From: Oscillospiraceae bacterium
GTDB lineage: Bacteria; Bacillota; Clostridia; Oscillospirales; Oscillospiraceae
DNA length: 64,000 nucleotides
Direction: 5' to 3'
Assembly (NCBI GenBank): GCA_902795045.1
Contig: CADBJU010000004.1
Coordinates: 29,045 to 93,044 of the forward strand
Positions 54,392 through 62,905 of this stretch are shown piece after piece. A program made the position numbers and the translations under genes. The notes under the pieces were generated by a model. The model ran no database searches, was not told where the DNA came from, and saw only the letters and a list, made by a program, of their open reading frames with translations. Positions within the stretch are counted from its first letter, which is position 1. Each line of letters starts with the position of its first letter.

Positions 54392-54428
54392 AAGCCCTGC
54401 GGATTCGTCCAAAGGGCTTCCTCTTTTT
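54390..54428 (+). terminator. Rho-independent terminator without an obvious gene
   Basis: GGAAGCCCT and AGGGCTTCC pair around a 14-base loop, followed by TCTTTTT. No plus-strand gene lies directly before it; it may end a lost gene or a small RNA. Confidence 0.65.
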
Positions 54429-54497
54429 ATAAGACGAACCAAGGTGCACGAAGTACATAAGATCAATCTGAGACATGACAGAAGTCATTTTTAGACA

Positions 54498-54525
54498 TTG
54501 ACGGAAAGTGAAATCCTGATAAAAT
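54498..54525 (+). promoter_or_regulatory. Orphan promoter before the DMT transporter remnant
   Basis: TTGACG and TAAAAT with a 16-base spacer containing AAATCCTGA, as at 51703. It is followed by only a 27-codon frame from ATG 54551 and then the broken gene. Confidence 0.6.
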
Positions 54526-54600
54526 AGGAAAACAGATAAAGCAGCGCTGTATGTCGACAAAGATCGGCGTAATTCTGACCGGAAAGAACGGGCGGGTTAA

Positions 54601-55041
54601 TCGGCGGAGACAGCTTTATGTACTTCTGGAGTAGTTGTACTCAGCGGCTGGCAATTTCTGCTGGGCGGGCTTCTGATGACGGCGGCAGCTCTGCTCGGCG
54701 GCGGAAAGCCGCGCGCGGTTGATGCCAGAGCCTGGCCGCTGATGCTGTACCTGGGTTTTCTCTCCGCTGTCGCGTATACGCTCTGGTCCCTGCTGCTGCA
54801 GCGGCACCCGGTATCGCGCATCATGGTTTTCTCTTTCCTGAACCCGGTATTCGGCGTCGTCTTGTCGGCGCTGCTGCTGGGTGAAGGGAAAATCCTGAAC
54901 ATTCCGCGCTGCGCGCTTGCAATGGTGCTGGTCTGCCTCGGCGTCTGGATTGTGAACCGTCCGGCAAAGGAGCCGGAAGCCAAGCTAAAAAACGGAAAGG
55001 AAGATTGTTATGAAAGCGGCTGTTCTGAAAAACTGGTTTGA
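54601..55041 (+). pseudogene. EamA/DMT-family transporter, C-terminal remnant
   Basis: About 145 codons without a credible start. It reads as the last four to five helices of an EamA permease: SGWQFLLGGLLMTAAALL, FLSAVAYTLWSLLLQRHPV, FSFLNPVFGVVLSALLLGE and VLVCLGVWIVNRP. An intact member has about 300 residues with ten helices, so the 5' half is gone. An orphan promoter stands about 75 bases before. The 3' end overlaps the start of the dehydrogenase gene, which may now be expressed from that promoter. Confidence 0.75.
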
Positions 55042-56041
55042 TCTCGAGCTTTGCGATATCCCCATGCCGGTGCCGAACGAGCATGAGGCCCTGATCAAGG
55101 TCCGCTACGGCGGCGTCTGCGGCTCGGATATGACCGTTTATCGCGGCAAGCATATGACGGCCACGGTGCCGACCGTGCTGTGCCATGAGATCCTCGGCAA
55201 TATCGTTTCCCTGCCCGAGGGCTATGACGGCCCGTTTAAGGTGGGGCAGCGCGTGCTGATGAACCCGGTCATTTCCTGCGGGCACTGTGCGGCCTGCCGC
55301 CGCGGTCTCGGCCATGTGTGCGAAAATCTGAAGCTGCTCGGCATCCATGTCGACGGCGGCTTCGCGGAGTATACCAAGGTCGGCGTGGACAAGCTCTGTG
55401 CATTGGACGACGATATTCCCGACGAGGTTGCCATCCTCGGTGAACCCTTTGCTGTCGGCTATCATGTCATGCTCCGCAGCCAGATAAATCCGGGAGACAA
55501 GATCTTCATCTCCGGCGGCGCGACCGTCGGCCTGTATATTGCCATCTTTGCCAAGGCTTTCGGCGCCGGGCGCGTCATCATCTCGGAGATCAATGAACCG
55601 CGCCGGCAGTTTGTGGAGTCCATGGGCATCGAGACCATCAACCCCCTGGAAACGGATGCCATGGATCTCATGCGGGAGGTTACCGGAGGCGGCGGCTTTG
55701 ACATTGTCTACGACACCTCGGGCGCCGCATCGGCGGTGCTGCAGATGCCGGATCTGACCCGCTGCGGCGGAAAGATGCTGTCTCTCGGCCTCTCCGGCGA
55801 CGCCTATCAATTCATCATCGGCAAGGTCTCCTTCAAGGAAATCACACTGATCGGCAACCGCCTTTACTCGCAGGAGGATTTTGAAAAGGGCATCCGCTTC
55901 CTGGAGGATAACTGGCGCAGGCTCGGCCTCGACCGCATGGTTACAGACCGCCTGACTCTGGGCGAGATCGACAAGGCGATCAACATGATGATCGACGGCA
56001 CCAACCTCTGCAAAATCATCATTGACTGCCAAAAAACCTGA
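55010..56041 (+). CDS. Zinc-dependent alcohol dehydrogenase (MDR), sugar/sugar-acid type
   Basis: 343 residues. Catalytic zinc site GGVCGSDMTV and CHEILGNIV, structural zinc CGHCAACRRGLGHVC, and a Rossmann region with SGGATVGLYIAIFAKA in place of the usual GXGXXG. Close in type to sorbitol, threonine and L-galactonate/L-idonate dehydrogenases. In this catabolic genome it may oxidise a polyol or aldonate, but there are no neighbours that settle it. AAAGGAAG ribosome site. Confidence 0.85.
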   Translation: MKAAVLKNWFDLELCDIPMPVPNEHEALIKVRYGGVCGSDMTVYRGKHMTATVPTVLCHEILGNIVSLPEGYDGPFKVGQRVLMNPVISCGHCAACRRGLGHVCENLKLLGIHVDGGFAEYTKVGVDKLCALDDDIPDEVAILGEPFAVGYHVMLRSQINPGDKIFISGGATVGLYIAIFAKAFGAGRVIISEINEPRRQFVESMGIETINPLETDAMDLMREVTGGGGFDIVYDTSGAASAVLQMPDLTRCGGKMLSLGLSGDAYQFIIGKVSFKEITLIGNRLYSQEDFEKGIRFLEDNWRRLGLDRMVTDRLTLGEIDKAINMMIDGTNLCKIIIDCQKT

Positions 56042-56089
56042 CCGACGGGAGAATAATACGAACGGCAGTGCCGGAGCCTTTGCGGAGGA

Positions 56090-57232
56090 TTATTCTGCTT
56101 TCTCGGTCAATTCCTGATACATCCGCATGAGCGCCGCCACGCAGTCTGACTCGGTGAAGCCCTTGACAGGGAAGCCGTAGGCGGCCATGACCGCGCGGTC
56201 GTTCTGCTGGTGAGCCCTGCGAAGCTCCGGCGGCATGGTCAGCTCGTCGTAGAGATCGGCGAGACTCGCGTCGGGATAGAGCGCGCGGGCGTCGAGAATA
56301 GCCTGCGCCGTCTGCTCGATCAGCGCCTTCTGCTCATTGGTGGGAGTAGGCCAGGGGAAGTTGTTGTAGACGATGGTGTTGGAATACCGATAACGCATTT
56401 CAAGGCGTCCACATACGGTCCTCATCCACGCCATATGGACATTACTTTCCATAATTCCGAAATGGTAGATTTCTGCATTTGGAATGATTAATACCAAGTT
56501 ACTGGCAACAACGTCTGGCGGTAAAAAGCCCATTGGAACATATTTTCTTTGCTCAGAAGAAACGCTTGGAACAATGATATATGGCTGCTCGGTATGTCGA
56601 TTTTCGGTAAAAAGCATTGGCTTTTCAGCCCATTTCCTTGTGGATGCTTTCGTGCTTTTCTGACGAAATTCTTTTACTTTTCCTATGCGATTAAGAATAG
56701 GAGGACACCTTTTAAGAACTGTAGGATTTACGTTGACGAGCCACAAGCAGTATCTTTCTTTTCGATTGATAAATTCTTCTGCGCCGAGGAAAGGGCGTAT
56801 CATGTTTTCAATCTGTGGATAACAGGCTAACAATTGCGTTCTCTCATCTGCTGAAAGAATAAGATTACCGCCATCTGTTGGCTGACTGCCTTTGCACATC
56901 TCAGGAACCTGGCATAACGGTTTTGACCTTTTTTCCAAAAAAACATCAGGAGCATTAAGCAAGTACGGATTTATGTTTTCTGCTATACGGAAACTGTTGC
57001 CTTCGTAAATTCTTTTTTCTTGCTGAACTTGTTCGTTAGCAAATCCCGCAATAACACAATGCACATGCGCTTTCAAACTGGCCTCGCTGTCCCAGCGGAA
57101 AGTTCTGTATGCAAACAAGATATGTATGTTGTACTTTGTACGGAGAGGCTTCCAGACTGCGATAGCTTGTTCTCCCTGTGTTATGGAATTCGTAGAAACA
57201 AAGGCCACATGGATATCAGTGTTCTTAATCAA
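56090..57232 (-). CDS. MmeI-like enzyme, C-terminal part (target recognition), after frameshift
   Basis: Continuation of the gene at 57229-58866 in another frame. It starts in the late methyltransferase part (VAFVSTNSITQGEQ) and covers the target-recognition region and the C-terminal helical domain (PWPTPTNEQKALIEQTAQ onward). Read in this frame upstream of its first ATG, the DNA gives the family-typical IDYVSGWYFKAAQLIKN, so only one base is missing near 57273-57276. The stretch about 56400-57300 is clearly AT-richer than the rest of the gene, as expected for an exchanged specificity region. Confidence 0.8.
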   Translation of the reverse strand: MIKNTDIHVAFVSTNSITQGEQAIAVWKPLRTKYNIHILFAYRTFRWDSEASLKAHVHCVIAGFANEQVQQEKRIYEGNSFRIAENINPYLLNAPDVFLEKRSKPLCQVPEMCKGSQPTDGGNLILSADERTQLLACYPQIENMIRPFLGAEEFINRKERYCLWLVNVNPTVLKRCPPILNRIGKVKEFRQKSTKASTRKWAEKPMLFTENRHTEQPYIIVPSVSSEQRKYVPMGFLPPDVVASNLVLIIPNAEIYHFGIMESNVHMAWMRTVCGRLEMRYRYSNTIVYNNFPWPTPTNEQKALIEQTAQAILDARALYPDASLADLYDELTMPPELRRAHQQNDRAVMAAYGFPVKGFTESDCVAALMRMYQELTEKAE

Positions 57233-58866
57233 TTGCGCAGCCTTAAAATACCAGCCTGAAACATAATCAATGTTTTCCCGGCATTGCTTTCAGTGAGCTG
57301 TAAGTCTTCTTTTTGGCAATCTGTTTGATATGTGTACCCCACAAACGGCGGGTTGCCCATGATGTAGTTCAGCTTGGTCTTATCGACGACGCTCTCCCAG
57401 TCGATGCGCAGGGCGTTGGCCTCGACGATGTTGGCGTTGGTTTTCAGCGGCAGAAAGTCCAGATCCAGCAGCAGGATCTTTTCCGTCTCCTTCATCATCT
57501 GGCTCTCCGCGATCCAGAGAGCGGTCTTGGCGACGGTCACAGCGAAGTCGTTGATCTCGATGCCGTGAAACTGCGCGATGCTGACCTGGATGGGATTCGT
57601 GACGGCGTCCATGCTCATCTGCCCGCGGTGCAGCTCGTCGATCACGATGTTCTCCAGCCGCCTCAGACTCAGATAGCTTTCCGTCAAAAAGTTGCCGCTG
57701 CCTGCCGCCGGGTCCAGAAATTCCAATGATGCCAGCTTTTTCTGAAACGACGTCAGGCTCTTTTCCTTCGTCTTCCAGACCTCGATGGCCTGTATCTCTT
57801 CGAGCTCTTTTTTGAGTTCGTCCAGAAACAGCGGGTCGATGACCTTGTGGATGTTCTCGATGCTGGTGTAGTGCATGCCGCCTGAGCGCCGCGTCTCCGG
57901 GTTCAGGGTGCTCTCAAACACTGCGCCGAAGATCGTGGGGCTGATCTCCGACCAGTCAAAGTCCGCCGACGCGCGCCGCAGCAGCAGATCGCGCAGCGCC
58001 TCCGTAAAGGGCGGGATCACCGCGTCCTCGTCCGCAAACAGCCCGCCGTTCACATACGGGAAGGCCGCGAGCAGCGGATCGTCGTCGGCAAGATACTCGT
58101 CCCGGTCCTCCGTTTTCTGGTTCAAGACCTTGAATAACTGCCGGAGCCCCTTGCGCATGTCCTTGACGGCAAACTGGGCCATATAGTCATGAAACATCAG
58201 GTGCTTTCCGAAGATGCCCGCGTCCTCGGCATACAGGCAGAACACCAGCCGCACACACAGCTTGTTGAGCGATTTGAGCGTCTCCGGGTCCTCGGGGTCC
58301 TTGTACTGCTTCAGAAGCCCGTCGTACAGAAGGCCCACGACCTCGCCCGCCTTGATGGAAATTTCCATCTCCCGCTGCACATGCGTGTTGCCCTGCTCCA
58401 CCAGAAAGGCCAGACGGTAGTATTCCTTTTCCAGATCGCAGAGCCTGATCTTCTCCGGCTCCCCATGGGGCTTTTCCATGTCGTAGACATAGAACTCCCG
58501 GAAATTGCAGGTCACGATCCAGCGCGGGCGGTCGGAGTAGGGAAGCTCCGCGGAATAGCGTTTGGCCTGCTGAAACGGCGTCAGCAGCGACCCGTCGGAC
58601 TGCTTGATCGGCTTGTTGAGCTCCTTGCCCGCGCCCTTCTGCTCGATCATGACATGGGTATTGGCGATGAAGCCGTCAATAAACCCGGTGGATTTGTCCA
58701 GCTTTACCTGATCCTCAAAGCGGATCAGCTTCTCCGGCTCGGAAACACCGAAGACCTCGCGCAGCAGCGAGAGCCAGAATGCCTGGCTTTCGCCTTTTTC
58801 ATAGCCCTTGTCCTGCCAGTATTCCGCAAACGCCTTTGCGGCGCTTTTCTGTTTCGCGTCCGTCAT
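57229..58866 (-). CDS. MmeI-like type IIL restriction-modification enzyme, N-terminal part
   Basis: 545 residues from ATG 58866. N-terminal nuclease motif of MmeI type: Asp 64 in GFIDGFIA and Glu 75/Lys 77 in VMIEQKG. A helical connector follows, then the gamma-type adenine methyltransferase with motif I FLDPAAGSGNF and motif IV GNPPFVGY. The frame ends at RLRN soon after motif IV because of a one-base loss in GGGAAAAC; restoring one A fuses it with 56090-57232 to a protein of about 925 residues, the normal MmeI size. Intact, it would cut and methylate on one polypeptide. Either a real null, a phase-variable state, or a sequencing error. Own promoter; no partner genes. Confidence 0.82.
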   Translation of the reverse strand: MTDAKQKSAAKAFAEYWQDKGYEKGESQAFWLSLLREVFGVSEPEKLIRFEDQVKLDKSTGFIDGFIANTHVMIEQKGAGKELNKPIKQSDGSLLTPFQQAKRYSAELPYSDRPRWIVTCNFREFYVYDMEKPHGEPEKIRLCDLEKEYYRLAFLVEQGNTHVQREMEISIKAGEVVGLLYDGLLKQYKDPEDPETLKSLNKLCVRLVFCLYAEDAGIFGKHLMFHDYMAQFAVKDMRKGLRQLFKVLNQKTEDRDEYLADDDPLLAAFPYVNGGLFADEDAVIPPFTEALRDLLLRRASADFDWSEISPTIFGAVFESTLNPETRRSGGMHYTSIENIHKVIDPLFLDELKKELEEIQAIEVWKTKEKSLTSFQKKLASLEFLDPAAGSGNFLTESYLSLRRLENIVIDELHRGQMSMDAVTNPIQVSIAQFHGIEINDFAVTVAKTALWIAESQMMKETEKILLLDLDFLPLKTNANIVEANALRIDWESVVDKTKLNYIMGNPPFVGYTYQTDCQKEDLQLTESNAGKTLIMFQAGILRLRN

Positions 58867-58896
58867 GTCTGACACCTCGAAAGATATGATACGGTT

Positions 58897-58925
58897 ATTA
58901 TACCGGAATCGCTTCCATAGTTCAA
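58897..58925 (-). promoter_or_regulatory. Promoter of the MmeI-like gene
   Basis: Minus strand TTGAAC and TATAAT with a 17-base spacer, 30 bases before ATG 58866, supporting that start. Confidence 0.78.
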
Positions 58926-58953
58926 GCAGGGTCCCACCTGTTCCGATTCCTTG

Positions 58954-58983
58954 TTGAACAGCGGCTGCCCACTGTGATACAAT
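58954..58983 (+). promoter_or_regulatory. Promoter of the fumarase-malic enzyme operon
   Basis: TTGAAC and TACAAT with an 18-base spacer, 50 bases before ATG 59034; divergent from the MmeI-like promoter. Confidence 0.65.
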
Positions 58984-59033
58984 GATCCTGCCTGAATCAG
59001 AATCGAATGCGGACAGATACAAAAGGAGAGAAA

Positions 59034-60410
59034 ATGGAGTACAGGATCGAACATGATTCCATGGGCGAGGTGAAGGTCCCCGCCGAGAAATACTGGGGCG
59101 CGCAGACCCAGCGCAGCCATGAGAATTTCCCCATCGGCGTGGGGATCGAGACCATGCCGCGGGAGATCACCTATGCCTTTGGTATTCTCAAACAGGCGGC
59201 GGCGCGGGCAAACCACGCGCTCAGACCCGAAAAGATGACCGAGACCAAATGCAGGGTCATCGAACAGGCCGCCGCCGAGGTCGCAAACGGTGCACTGAAC
59301 GAGCATTTCCCCTTAGTGGTCTGGCAGACCGGCTCCGGCACGCAGTCCAACATGAACGCAAACGAGGTCATTGCCAACCGGGCAAACGAGCTGGCAGGGG
59401 AGTGTCTCTGCCATCCGAACGACGACGTGAACATGAGCCAGTCGTCCAATGACACGTTCCCGACAGCTCTGCACATCGCGGCGGTATTGAGCATGGAGAA
59501 TGAGCTTTTGCCCGCGGCGGAGAAACTGATCGAAACATTCAAGGAACTTGAAATCATACACGAGGACGCGGTCAAGAGCGGGCGCACACATTTACAGGAC
59601 GCGGTGCCCATCGCCTTTTCCCAGGAGATCAGCGGCTGGCGCGCATCCCTGGAGCGGGACTGCGAGATGCTCCGTCTCGCCCTGAAGCCGCTGTACGAGC
59701 TGGCCCTCGGCGGCACGGCGGTCGGAACCGGACTGAACGCCCCGGCAGGCTTTGCGGAACGGGCTGCTGCTGAAATTGCTGCATTGACCGGAAAGCCCTT
59801 TGTGACCGCGCAAAACAAGTTCCACGCGCTCACCTCCCGGGACGAGCTGGTCTTTGCCCACGGCGCGGTCAGAGCGCTGGCGTGCGATATGATGAAGATC
59901 GCAAACGATGTGCGCTGGCTTGCCTCTGGTCCCCGCTGCGGGCTGGGGGAGATCACCATCCCCGCAAATGAGCCCGGCAGCTCTATCATGCCCGGTAAGG
60001 TCAATCCCACCCAGTGCGAACAGGTCACCATGGTGGCGGTGCAGGTCATGGGCAACGACAATGCCGTCGGTTTTGCTGCCTCTCAGGGCAACTTTGAACT
60101 GAACGTTTTCCTGCCGGTCATCGCCTATAACTTCCTGCAGTCGACGCGGTTGCTCAGTGAGTCCATCCGCGCCTTCAACGTAAACTGTGCCGTCGGCATC
60201 CGGGCGGACCGGGAGAAGATGCGGCAAAACCTGTACAACTCCCTCATGCTGGTCACGGCTTTGAATCCCTATATCGGCTATGAAAATGCAGCCAAAACCG
60301 CGAAGCTTGCCTTCAACGAAAACATCAGCCTGAAGGAAGCCTGCGTGAAGCTGGGCTTTCTGACACCGGAACGCTTCGACGAAGTCTTTCACCCCGAGCA
60401 GATGATATAA
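59034..60410 (+). CDS. fumC: Fumarate hydratase, class II
   Basis: 458 residues, full-length. Signature GSSIMPGKVNPTQCE (catalytic Ser loop), SQSSNDTFPTALH, and SGRTHLQDAVP with the catalytic His. Cytoplasmic, oxygen-stable, converts fumarate and malate. Malic enzyme follows after 12 bases, so the operon turns fumarate into malate and then pyruvate plus CO2 and reduced cofactor, or runs the other way. ATG 59034 chosen for AAAGGAGAG. Confidence 0.95.
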   Translation: MEYRIEHDSMGEVKVPAEKYWGAQTQRSHENFPIGVGIETMPREITYAFGILKQAAARANHALRPEKMTETKCRVIEQAAAEVANGALNEHFPLVVWQTGSGTQSNMNANEVIANRANELAGECLCHPNDDVNMSQSSNDTFPTALHIAAVLSMENELLPAAEKLIETFKELEIIHEDAVKSGRTHLQDAVPIAFSQEISGWRASLERDCEMLRLALKPLYELALGGTAVGTGLNAPAGFAERAAAEIAALTGKPFVTAQNKFHALTSRDELVFAHGAVRALACDMMKIANDVRWLASGPRCGLGEITIPANEPGSSIMPGKVNPTQCEQVTMVAVQVMGNDNAVGFAASQGNFELNVFLPVIAYNFLQSTRLLSESIRAFNVNCAVGIRADREKMRQNLYNSLMLVTALNPYIGYENAAKTAKLAFNENISLKEACVKLGFLTPERFDEVFHPEQMI

Positions 60411-60422
60411 AGGAGATAAAAC

Positions 60423-61598
60423 ATGGATTACGCGAAAGAATCCCTGCGCCTGCACTACGAGTGGAAGGGCAAGCTGGAAATGGTCAACCGCGCCGCGGTG
60501 GATTCAGCCGAGGCTCTGAGCCTTGCCTACACCCCCGGCGTTGCCGCGCCGTGCCTGGAGATCCAGAAGGACGCGGATAAAAGCTATGAGCTCACGCGCC
60601 GCTGGAACACCGTCGCCGTCGTCACCGACGGCACCGCTGTCCTCGGCCTCGGCGATATCGGCCCCGAGGCGGGCATGCCCGTTATGGAGGGCAAATGTGC
60701 CCTTTTCAAGGCCTTCGGCGATGTGGACGCAATCCCGCTTTGCGTGCGAAGCCACGACGTGGGCGAGATCGTCAACACCGTGCGTTTGCTCGCGGGCAGC
60801 TTCGGCGGCGTCAATCTGGAGGACATCTCCGCGCCCCGCTGCTTCGAGATCGAGCGCAGACTCAAGGAGTGCTGCGACATCCCCATCTTCCATGACGATC
60901 AGCACGGCACCGCCGTCATCACCCTGGCAGGCCTGACCAATGCCCTCAAATTCGTGGGCAAGAAGCTGCCTGAGGTCCGCATCGTCATAAACGGCGCGGG
61001 TGCTGCCGCCACCGCCATCACGAAGCTTCTCATCAAGGCGGGTGCTGTCGACGTGACCCTCTGTGACCGCAGCGGCGCCATCTGGAACGGCCGCTCCGAC
61101 CACATGAATCCCGCCAAGCAGGAGATCGCCGAGCTCACCAACCCGAAGCTCCGCAAGGGCAGCCTTGCGGAAGTGATCCGGGACGCGGATGTGTTCATCG
61201 GCGTTTCAGCCCCCGGCGCGGTGTCCACCGAGATGGTCAGGACCATGAACCGCGATGCCATCATCTTTGCCTGCGCAAACCCCACCCCCGAGATCTTCCC
61301 CGAGGACGCCAGGGCCGGCGGCGCGGCGGTGGTTTCCACCGGGCGCTCGGACTATCCCAACCAGGTCAACAACGTACTCTGCTTCCCCGGCATCTTCCGC
61401 GGCGCGCTGGACGTGCGCGCAAGCGACATCAACGATGCCATGAAGCTTGCGGCTGCCAAGGCCATTGCCGGACTCGTGAGCGATGAGGAGCTCAGCGCCG
61501 ATTATATCCTGCCCAAAGCCTTTGACCCGCGCGTAAAGGACGCGGTCGCAAAGGCAACCGCCGAGGCGGCCCGTGCCTCCGGCGTGGCAAGAATATGA
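60423..61598 (+). CDS. NAD(P)-dependent malic enzyme (oxaloacetate-decarboxylating)
   Basis: 391 residues, the short bacterial type. N-terminal malic domain with SLAYTPGVAAPC, metal-site FHDDQHGTAVI, and NAD site INGAGAAATA. Converts malate to pyruvate and CO2. Coupled in an operon with fumC. AAAGGAG ribosome site. Terminator follows. Confidence 0.94.
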   Translation: MDYAKESLRLHYEWKGKLEMVNRAAVDSAEALSLAYTPGVAAPCLEIQKDADKSYELTRRWNTVAVVTDGTAVLGLGDIGPEAGMPVMEGKCALFKAFGDVDAIPLCVRSHDVGEIVNTVRLLAGSFGGVNLEDISAPRCFEIERRLKECCDIPIFHDDQHGTAVITLAGLTNALKFVGKKLPEVRIVINGAGAAATAITKLLIKAGAVDVTLCDRSGAIWNGRSDHMNPAKQEIAELTNPKLRKGSLAEVIRDADVFIGVSAPGAVSTEMVRTMNRDAIIFACANPTPEIFPEDARAGGAAVVSTGRSDYPNQVNNVLCFPGIFRGALDVRASDINDAMKLAAAKAIAGLVSDEELSADYILPKAFDPRVKDAVAKATAEAARASGVARI

Positions 61599-61617
61599 GA
61601 TAATTCATGTGAATACT

Positions 61618-61658
61618 GACCGCGGAGACCGTTTCATTTGTGGTCTCCGCGGTTTTTA
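61618..61658 (+). terminator. Rho-independent terminator
   Basis: GACCGCGGAGACC and its complement with a 14-base loop and T-run. Confidence 0.9.
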
Positions 61659-61683
61659 TACGATACCCTGATAAAAAGCGCAA

Positions 61684-61815
61684 TTAGGTTTCCGAGCAGA
61701 ATTTGCGTCAGAGAAGACGCCTTCCGCAGGGCATAAAGGAGATATATGGTCAAGGAAGGCAACGCAGTAGGGCACTAATTCTGCCGGAAAGATTTTGCTC
61801 ATTTTATTAGGGGAT
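61684..61815. other. Nested palindromic intergenic element, possible structured RNA
   Basis: Ordered complementary pairs fold around one centre: GCAGAATT/AATTCTGC outside, TGCGT/ACGCA in the middle, and GCCTTCC/GGAAGGC inside, with long internal loops including ATAAAGGAGATATATGGTCA. It carries no open frame. It lies in the 382-base gap between malic enzyme and the lpdA fragment; the remainder of the gap is AT-rich and featureless except for the terminators. Confidence 0.5.
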
Positions 61816-61906
61816 AATATTATATCACATCACTAAAAAGCATAAAACAGCTTTATGGATAATACCGAAAAAAGAGGATGCGAAATAAAATGATTGATAG
61901 ATAGCG

Positions 61907-61940
61907 AACGAGGACAGGAGCCGCAGCTCCTGCCCTCGTT
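61907..61940. terminator. Terminator hairpin after the lpdA fragment
   Basis: AACGAGGACAGGAGC pairs with GCTCCTGCCCTCGTT around CGCA. The core is nearly the same as the palindrome at 52730-52759. Confidence 0.65.
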
Positions 61941-61980
61941 GTTGCTGTGTTTCTCAGAACAAGCTGTCGCTTGCCTCAGA

Positions 61981-62421
61981 TTACCTGCGGTTCGGGATAT
62001 GAATCGCTTTCTTGTCGACAGCCAGGGCGCACTCACGCACCGCCTCGGCTACCGTCGGATGGCAATGGATGGTGGAGGTAAACTCCTCAAGGGTAGCCTC
62101 CAGACGGATGGCAAGCGCGGCCTCCTCGATAAGTTCCGTGGCGCTGGGTGCCAGGATGTGAACGCCCAGGATCTCGCCGTACTTTGCGCCGGAGAGGATC
62201 TTGATCATGCCGTCGGTGTGTCCCGCAACAAGGCTGCGGCCGTTGCCGCTGGTCGGGAATTTGCCCACCTTGTAGTCAAGATGCAGCTCTTTGGCCTGTT
62301 CCTCGGTAAAGCCGACGCCGGCAAACTCCGGCCCGACATAGGCGCGGGACGGGCTCTGCTCGGGGCGGAAGACCTTCTCGCCGCCCATGGCGTTCTCGGC
62401 GGCACACTCGCCCATCCTCAT
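61981..62421 (-). pseudogene. Dihydrolipoyl dehydrogenase, C-terminal remnant
   Basis: 146 codons that match only the dimerisation domain of LpdA: AYVGPEFAGVGFTEEQA, LGVHILAPSATELIEEA, and the active-site HCHPTVAEAVRECA with the catalytic His-Glu pair. The FAD and NAD domains (about 320 residues) are missing; the sequence becomes unrelated just before the first ATG. Truncated by rearrangement. No lipoyl-enzyme genes are nearby. Confidence 0.8.
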
Positions 62422-62513
62422 GGGTGTAAACCTCGGCCTTGCGCGCTATGCAAAGCTGCACGGCGGCAGCGCGGGAAAACATATCTTCCTCGGCCTGTTC
62501 CTGCCGGTACTGA

Positions 62514-62636
62514 AACGTCCAGGTAGCCGCGACCGTCATCTCCCTCATCGTGACCGTCGCCTCGACGGTGCTGCAGTTCGTGCTGCTCGTCAGATTCAAG
62601 AACAACGCCGTCAAGTACAGCGAGATGGTGTATTGA
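62514..62636 (+). pseudogene. C-terminal fragment of a membrane protein
   Basis: 40 codons after an in-frame stop, encoding one hydrophobic helix (ATVISLIVTVASTVLQFVLL) and a short tail ending EMVY. It looks like the end of a lost membrane protein gene and points towards the lpdA fragment across the same rearrangement. Confidence 0.35.
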
Positions 62637-62640
62637 GAGG

Positions 62641-62885
62641 AAGGGCGCGCTGCAAAATGGGGCTGTACCTGTAAATGTGATACTTCCCGGCAGTAGGGGA
62701 GGGGCTTGCCCCTCCCGCGCACGACAGACTTGAACTACGAAAAAAATACGGCGATTTCGTAAAATGCTACGATTTCGCCGTACATTATTTTTTATGGTTG
62801 TGCTGTACTGCCGGGAGGGGCAAGCCCCTCCCCTACGCTCATAAGCCTGTGTTTTGTGAAAACGGGTATTTTGCAACGCGCCCTT
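62641..62885. repeat. MITE-like nested inverted-repeat element, 245 bases
   Basis: Outer arms AAGGGCGCGCTGCAAAAT (62641-62658) and its complement (62868-62885) match the arms at 39493-39635. Inside are two inverted copies of GTAGGGGAGGGGCTTGCCC (62693 and 62817 regions) and a central hairpin TACGGCGATTTCGTA / TACGATTTCGCCGTA. No open frame. Confidence 0.75.
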
Positions 62886-62905
62886 CTTTTTTGGCGAAAC
62901 CCGTT

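Noticed and set aside
56090-59022. BREX/PglX or DISARM methyltransferase locus
   Set aside because: Only one gene; MmeI-like nuclease motif in the N-terminus and no partner defence genes nearby.
61990-62526. 210-codon plus-strand frame over the lpdA fragment
   Set aside because: Antisense to clear LpdA C-terminal sequence.
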